Below are positions 60,324 through 64,000 of a stretch of 64,000 nucleotides of DNA, piece after piece. Source of the DNA: Enemella evansiae (lineage in GTDB: Bacteria; Actinomycetota; Actinomycetes; Propionibacteriales; Propionibacteriaceae); contig NZ_NMVP01000004.1 of NCBI RefSeq assembly GCF_002250705.1, forward strand, positions 58,293 to 122,292. Reading direction: 5' to 3'. Below the pieces are notes generated by a model. The model saw nothing but the letters and a program-made list of their open reading frames with translations. It was not told the origin of the DNA and did no database searches. Every line of letters starts with the position of its first letter. Position 1 is the stretch's first letter. The position numbers were made by a program, and so were the translations under genes.

Positions 60324-61804
60324 CAGCACTCACCTCCGGCCGGGGTCGGGGTGAGGGTGGCCGGCGACGGGGTCGGTGACGGCTCGGTCTCGGTCGGGGT
60401 CGGCGGCACCGGCTCGGTCGGGGGTGCGCCGGGCGGATTGCCCGGTGCGCCGGGCGGTACCGGGGTGGGTGTCGGCTCGGGTGTGAGCCGGGCCTCGCGC
60501 TGCGCGACGCACTGGCGGGCCATCTCCTGCAGTTCGGCGACGGTCGCCTCGGCATCCGGCAGCGAGGTCGAGGTGATGGTCTGCTCGACCCGGTCCCGGT
60601 AGACCGGCGGCAGGTCGCTGAGCGCGGTGTCCTCGATCCGGTAGACCTCCGACAGCGACACCCCGAGCACCTGCTGGGAGAGGCCGCGGTTGATGGCGAC
60701 CTTCCCGTCGGCGGGGCCGACGAAATACTGGGTACGCGACCAGGCCCAGCCGGCGGTCGCGCCCGCCGCGAGCAGGATCAGCACGACGAGTCCGGCGAGC
60801 AGCAGCCGCCAGCGGCCGCCGCGCGGGGCCTCGCGGGGGGCGTACCGGCTGGTCTCCTCATCCGGTGGCGAGGACTGCGGCGCGGGGGAGTCGGGGATGG
60901 TGTTGCCCTCGGCGTCGGTACGCCGGGTCGGGGTGCGATCGCCCAGGTCGACCGGACGGGCGGTGACGATCGGCACCTCACGTTCGGTGGCGGCGCCGAG
61001 GATCTTGGCGCCGGTGGTCGCCGCGGTGGAGTCACCGACCACGTCGGCCACGATGATGGTGATGTTGTCGATCCCGCCCTCGCGGTGCGCGGCGTCGATC
61101 AGCGCCTGCAGGGCGGCATCGGGATCCTCGTTCCGGGTGAGGATCCGGGACAGTTCGTCGTCCTCGACCAGGCCGCACAGGCCGTCGGAGCAGAGCAGCA
61201 GCCGGTCGCCCTCGTTGACCGGGACCAGGTCGGTGTCCGGTTCCACGGCGGGCTGGCCGTTGACGACCTTGAGCAGCAGCGAGCGGTGCGGGTGGAAGGC
61301 CGCCTCGGCCTCGGTGATCTTGCCCTCATCGACCAGCGACTGGACCCAGGAGTGGTCGTGGGTGAGCCGCGTCAGTTCCCCGTCACGGAGCAGATAGGCG
61401 CGGGAGTCGCCGATGTGCACCAGGCCGAGCTCGGCGCCGTCGAACATCGCCCCGGTGACGGTGGTGCCCATGCCGTCCAGGCTGTGGTCGTCGGCGACCA
61501 GGTCGGCGATCTTGTCGTTGGCCTGGTTGAGCGCCCCGGCCAGCAGTTCCAGCATCGCCTCGCCGCGCACCGGTTCCTCACCGCGGGCGTTCCGGTCGGC
61601 GCGGCGGATCAGCTGGATCGCGGCCGCGGAGGCCAGGTCACCGGCGGCGGCGCCGCCCATCCCGTCGGCGACCACCAGCAGGTGGGGCGAGGCGTACCCG
61701 GAGTCCTGGTTGTTCTTGCGGACCAGACCGATCTCCGAGTGCGCCACGTACCGGAGGAAGAGGTCGGTGTCGGGGGTCCGATCGTCGTCATGGGTGGGGG
61801 GCAT
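60323..61804 (-). CDS. pstP: PstP, PP2C-type Ser/Thr phosphatase
   Basis: A 493-residue membrane phosphatase that reverses PknB phosphorylation. The catalytic domain (1-245) holds the metal-binding motifs RKNNQDSG, VVADGMGGAAAG, LVHIGDSRAYL, CSDGLCG and GGIDNITIIV. A cytoplasmic linker of about 80 residues, a TM helix near 330-355, an extracellular region of about 85 residues and a Pro/Thr/Glu tail ending in GGEC follow. The ATG at 61804 begins four bases after the fhaB stop. Confidence 0.95.
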   Translation of the reverse strand: MPPTHDDDRTPDTDLFLRYVAHSEIGLVRKNNQDSGYASPHLLVVADGMGGAAAGDLASAAAIQLIRRADRNARGEEPVRGEAMLELLAGALNQANDKIADLVADDHSLDGMGTTVTGAMFDGAELGLVHIGDSRAYLLRDGELTRLTHDHSWVQSLVDEGKITEAEAAFHPHRSLLLKVVNGQPAVEPDTDLVPVNEGDRLLLCSDGLCGLVEDDELSRILTRNEDPDAALQALIDAAHREGGIDNITIIVADVVGDSTAATTGAKILGAATEREVPIVTARPVDLGDRTPTRRTDAEGNTIPDSPAPQSSPPDEETSRYAPREAPRGGRWRLLLAGLVVLILLAAGATAGWAWSRTQYFVGPADGKVAINRGLSQQVLGVSLSEVYRIEDTALSDLPPVYRDRVEQTITSTSLPDAEATVAELQEMARQCVAQREARLTPEPTPTPVPPGAPGNPPGAPPTEPVPPTPTETEPSPTPSPATLTPTPAGGEC

Positions 61805-61807
61805 GGA

Positions 61808-62272
61808 TCAGGTTTCCAACTTCAGTTGGGTACGCCCGATCCGGACCGTGTCGGCCAGCGTGATCGTGGTGGGGGCGGTGATCCGCTGGTTGTTGACGTA
61901 GGTGCCGTTGGTGGAGCCGAGGTCCTCGATGAACCAGCCGCCGGAATTGTCGGCCTGCAACCGGGCATGCCGGGTGGAGACGTAGTCGTCGTCGAGGATG
62001 ATCTGGCAGTCGGCGGAGCGGCCGATCTGCACCACACCGTCGGTCAGGTCGGCGGAGATGCCCTGCTGGTCACCGGAGACGATCGCGAACCGGCGCGGGG
62101 CGCCCTTCTTCGCCCGGCGCCGGCGGGGGCGTTCCAGGTCGCGGGGCAGCTCCGAGGCGGGCACGGTACGCCCGAAGAGGTCGGTTTTGATCACGCCGGC
62201 GGCGGACATGATGAAGACCCACAGCAGTGCGAGGAAGAGGACCTTGAGCAGGGTGACGGCGATCGCTGACAT
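61808..62272 (-). CDS. fhaB: FhaB (FipA), membrane-anchored FHA protein
   Basis: A 154-residue protein with an N-terminal TM segment (VTLLKVLFLALLWVFIMSA), a basic linker (RPRRRRAKKG) and a C-terminal FHA domain: VQIGRSADCQI, DDDYVSTRHARL, EDLGSTNGTYVNN. FHA domains bind phosphothreonine and link PknB signalling to division and wall synthesis. The ATG at 62272 shares one base with the fhaA stop (TGATG). Confidence 0.95.
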   Translation of the reverse strand: MSAIAVTLLKVLFLALLWVFIMSAAGVIKTDLFGRTVPASELPRDLERPRRRRAKKGAPRRFAIVSGDQQGISADLTDGVVQIGRSADCQIILDDDYVSTRHARLQADNSGGWFIEDLGSTNGTYVNNQRITAPTTITLADTVRIGRTQLKLET

Positions 62273-62982
62273 CAGCGTCCCGCGGGGGCGTGGACGAGCA
62301 TCCGGGTGTTGCCGATCTCGATCCGCGATCCGGAGTGCAGGGTGGCCTGGCGCACCTTCTTGCCGTCGACGGTGATCCCGTTGGTGGAGCCCAGATCGGC
62401 GATCCGGTAGCTGAGGTCGACCCCGCCGCCGCTGACGATGATCTCGGCGTGCCGGCGGGAGATGCCGGGGTCGTTGACGCGCAGGTCGGCGTCCGCGCCG
62501 CGGCCGATCACGATGCCCGGCGGGACCAGCGGGTGCCGCATCCCGTTCACCTCGAGGACGAGCTGGGCGCGGTGCGCGGCGGTGGTGGAGACGGCCTGGT
62601 TGTCCTGGACGCCGGCGACGGCGTCGGAGTTGACGGTGAAGCGACCGGTGGGCAGCTCGGGTACCAGCTCGAAGTGCAGCATGATCGGGCCGTTGAAGAC
62701 GTAGCCCATGTTCTGGGCGTGGCTGCGCAGCTCGGGGATGATCTCGCCGGAGAGCGCCTTGCCGTAGGGGGTGAGCCGGTCGTAGTCGTGCTGGGAGAGC
62801 CCGACGACGAACTCGTTGGGCACCAGCTTCTTGTCCCGGGAGAGCAGCTTGGCGGTGGAGTCGAGCTCCTTCTGCAACCGGGCCGCGATCTCGACCGGCT
62901 GCACATCGCCCTTGAAGGCGCGCGCGAAGACGCCATTGACGGCGCCCTCGATGCCCTTCTCGAAGCGGTCCAGGAACCCCAC
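62272..62982 (-). CDS. fhaA: FhaA, DUF3662-FHA protein
   Basis: A 236-residue protein with the N-terminal DUF3662 domain (GFLDRFEKGIEGAVNGVFAR through HFELVPELPTG) and a C-terminal FHA domain (VIGRGADADLRV, GISRRHAEI, IADLGSTNGITV). FhaA binds phosphorylated MviN and PknB substrates to regulate lipid II flipping. It is far shorter than the mycobacterial protein because the long disordered linker is missing. GTG start at 62982 with GAGAGGGG upstream. It heads the fhaA-to-pabA operon. Confidence 0.93.
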   Translation of the reverse strand: MGFLDRFEKGIEGAVNGVFARAFKGDVQPVEIAARLQKELDSTAKLLSRDKKLVPNEFVVGLSQHDYDRLTPYGKALSGEIIPELRSHAQNMGYVFNGPIMLHFELVPELPTGRFTVNSDAVAGVQDNQAVSTTAAHRAQLVLEVNGMRHPLVPPGIVIGRGADADLRVNDPGISRRHAEIIVSGGGVDLSYRIADLGSTNGITVDGKKVRQATLHSGSRIEIGNTRMLVHAPAGR

Positions 62983-63081
62983 GGTTACCCCTCTCGTGCT
63001 GCTTGTGCCGACCGGCCGACTGCTCGTTCATCGGCCCGTTCGCCCCCCAGTCTGTCGGTGGGCAGGCCAAAGCAGTTGGCT

Positions 63082-63112
63082 GGTTTGCCGGATCGATACT
63101 ATTCGGCAAACC
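63082..63112. promoter_or_regulatory. Perfect 9-bp inverted repeat upstream of fhaA and crcB
   Basis: GGTTTGCCG (63082-63090) and CGGCAAACC (63104-63112) with 13 bases between, including TACTAT/ATAGTA. It lies 100 bases upstream of fhaA in a divergent gap, so it may be an operator or a hairpin. Confidence 0.5.
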
Positions 63113-63183
63113 CCAATCGGGCATGTCGGCCCTTGACCGAGGGTTGAGGTTCGCCGGGTGATGAACCCTATGACGCCGCCTGG

Positions 63184-63211
63184 GCGAGCGAGGTACGAGC
63201 GAGTCGAAGCC
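63184..63211. repeat. Partial 37-bp repeat upstream of crcB
   Basis: GCGAGCGAGGTACGAGCGAG followed by TCGAAGCC, identical to the right 28 bases of 32257-32293. It lies 21 bases before the crcB ATG, an unusual 5' position for this family. Confidence 0.8.
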
Positions 63212-63232
63212 ACCGGTGCGACACTGAGCCCG

Positions 63233-63628
63233 ATGAGTTCTTCCAGGATCCCGGTACTGGCCGTGGTGGCGGCCGGTGGCGCGCTCGGCAGCCTGGCGCG
63301 CTGGGGACTGGCGGTGGCGCTGCCGCATTCCGGTCCGGGCTGGCCCTGGTCGACGCTGATCGTGAACCTGACCGGATCGCTGCTGCTCGGCATACTGATC
63401 GTGGTGGTGGATCGCCGCCCGGCGCACCGGTTGCTGTACCCGTTCCTGGGGGTCGGGGTGCTCGGTGGCTGGACGACCTTCTCGACGATGATGACCGATG
63501 TGGCGGGGCTCGTGGCCGCGCAGGCGGTCGCGCGCGCTGGGGCGTACCTGCTGGTGAGTCTGGTGGGTGGCCTGCTCGCGACGGGGTTCGGAATCGTGCT
63601 CACCCGCCGGCTGCTGGGGCCGCGGTGA
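63233..63628 (+). CDS. crcB: Fluoride channel CrcB/Fluc, subunit 1
   Basis: A 131-residue, four-TM fluoride exporter channel: GGALGSLARWGLA at the start, VNLTGSLLLGIL with the pore Asn, and GVLGGWTTFSTMMTD with the Phe-box/Na+ site region. Fluc channels are antiparallel dimers that let F- leak out. The ATG at 63233 is taken as the start because the longer frame is encoded by repeat DNA. No Shine-Dalgarno is seen, so expression may be leaderless or weak. Overlaps the second crcB. Confidence 0.92.
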   Translation: MSSSRIPVLAVVAAGGALGSLARWGLAVALPHSGPGWPWSTLIVNLTGSLLLGILIVVVDRRPAHRLLYPFLGVGVLGGWTTFSTMMTDVAGLVAAQAVARAGAYLLVSLVGGLLATGFGIVLTRRLLGPR

Positions 63629-63990
63629 TGACCGCGACGATGGCGCTGGCGGTGGCCCTCGGTGGCGCAGTGGGTGCGGTGGGGCGCTATCTGGCCGGTC
63701 GTTGGCTGCCGCCGCGTCGGCAGATTCCGTGGGGGACGCTGCTGGTCAACGTGCTCGGTTCGTTCCTGCTCGGGTTGGTGCTGGGGGCCGGGCTGTCGCC
63801 CTGGTGGACCGCGCTGGTGGGTACCGGTTTCTGCGGGGCGCTGACCACGTTCTCGACCTTCTCCTCGGAGCTGGTGCACCAGCTGGAGCGGCGCGCCTGG
63901 CTGGCCTTCGGGGCGTACGCGGTCGGCTCGATCCTGCTCGGTCTGGCCGCCTGCTGGGCCGGTCTGGCACTGGTCGCTGCCGGGGGCTGA
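63628..63990 (+). CDS. crcB: Fluoride channel CrcB/Fluc, subunit 2
   Basis: A 120-residue, four-TM Fluc protein: GGAVGAVGRYLAGR, LLVNVLGSFLLGL (pore Asn) and GTGFCGALTTFSTFSSE. With its neighbour it probably forms a heterodimeric channel of two oppositely inserted subunits, the usual arrangement where crcB genes are paired. The ATG at 63628 shares one base with the upstream stop; a GTG one codon earlier (63625) would overlap by four. Ten bases remain to the window end. Confidence 0.92.
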   Translation: MTATMALAVALGGAVGAVGRYLAGRWLPPRRQIPWGTLLVNVLGSFLLGLVLGAGLSPWWTALVGTGFCGALTTFSTFSSELVHQLERRAWLAFGAYAVGSILLGLAACWAGLALVAAGG

Positions 63991-64000
63991 ATCCATTTGT

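Noticed and set aside
63121..63232. Fluoride riboswitch upstream of crcB
   Set aside because: Only isolated motif pieces match; the second stem and pseudoknot are absent, so it is not listed as a feature.

Overview
The window is chromosomal DNA from a high-GC Gram-positive bacterium (Actinomycetota). Support: almost every gene ends in G/C-rich third positions, GTG and TTG starts are common, several transcripts look leaderless, and the right end carries the actinobacterial division/cell-wall block crgA - DUF881 - pabA/trpG - pknB - pbpA - rodA - pstP - fhaB - fhaA. The absence of pknA from that block, the cydABDC order and the general gene content would fit Propionibacteriales, but the lineage call is an inference. 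No rRNA, tRNA, CRISPR array, prophage or complete insertion sequence was recognised.

Left part (1-23.5 kb): the end of a G5/RlpA-type wall protein; a TetR/MFS efflux pair with a near-perfect operator; a thiamine-binding-type protein; a secreted SGNH esterase; a CGNR regulator with a LysE exporter; SelO; the cytochrome bd locus cydA-cydB-cydD-cydC with a divergent BlaI-type repressor; an orphan AbiEi/DUF559-like gene enclosed by 66-bp inverted repeats; a TetR-controlled heterodimeric ABC exporter; a ParA/MinD-like ATPase with a long disordered N-terminus; a HAD phosphatase; and 6-phosphogluconate dehydrogenase.

Middle part (23.5-53 kb) is an accessory catabolic region of three modules. (i) 23.6-29.1 kb: RidA, N-acyl-D-amino-acid deacylase, D-serine dehydratase-like PLP enzyme, MHS transporter and a divergent YheO/DauR-like regulator, together a candidate D-amino-acid or N-acyl-D-amino-acid utilisation system. 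(ii) 32.5-40.2 kb: a PucR regulator, three tandem DUF917 (S-methyl-thiohydantoin desulfurase-like) paralogs, a HyuA-type ATPase and an NCS1 permease, tightly overlapped and with a dyad upstream of the promoter; this is the best candidate for an undescribed catabolic system, probably for a hydantoin- or thiohydantoin-like cyclic amide. (iii) 40.3-47.8 kb: a polyol (probably tetritol) operon with Zn-dehydrogenase, MFS carrier, DhaK-DhaL ketose kinase, RpiB-type isomerase, SDR dehydrogenase and DUF1684 protein, with a divergent SorC-type regulator. Between the first two modules lie a YbjQ-domain protein with prion-like arms and a lysyl-tRNA synthetase. After the third come a TetR/MFS pair and a ROK regulator divergent from a DUF1479 oxygenase-like gene.

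Right part (53-64 kb): methionine aminopeptidase with crgA, then the Ser/Thr kinase and peptidoglycan-elongation block read leftward from fhaA to pknB, and two overlapping crcB fluoride-channel genes.

The intergenic spaces contain at least five families of palindromic repeats (60, 66, 76, 117 and 37 bp). Most copies sit at gene 3' ends, chiefly between convergent genes. Two of the families show conserved length and compensating base changes, so they look like maintained structured elements rather than random GC palindromes.
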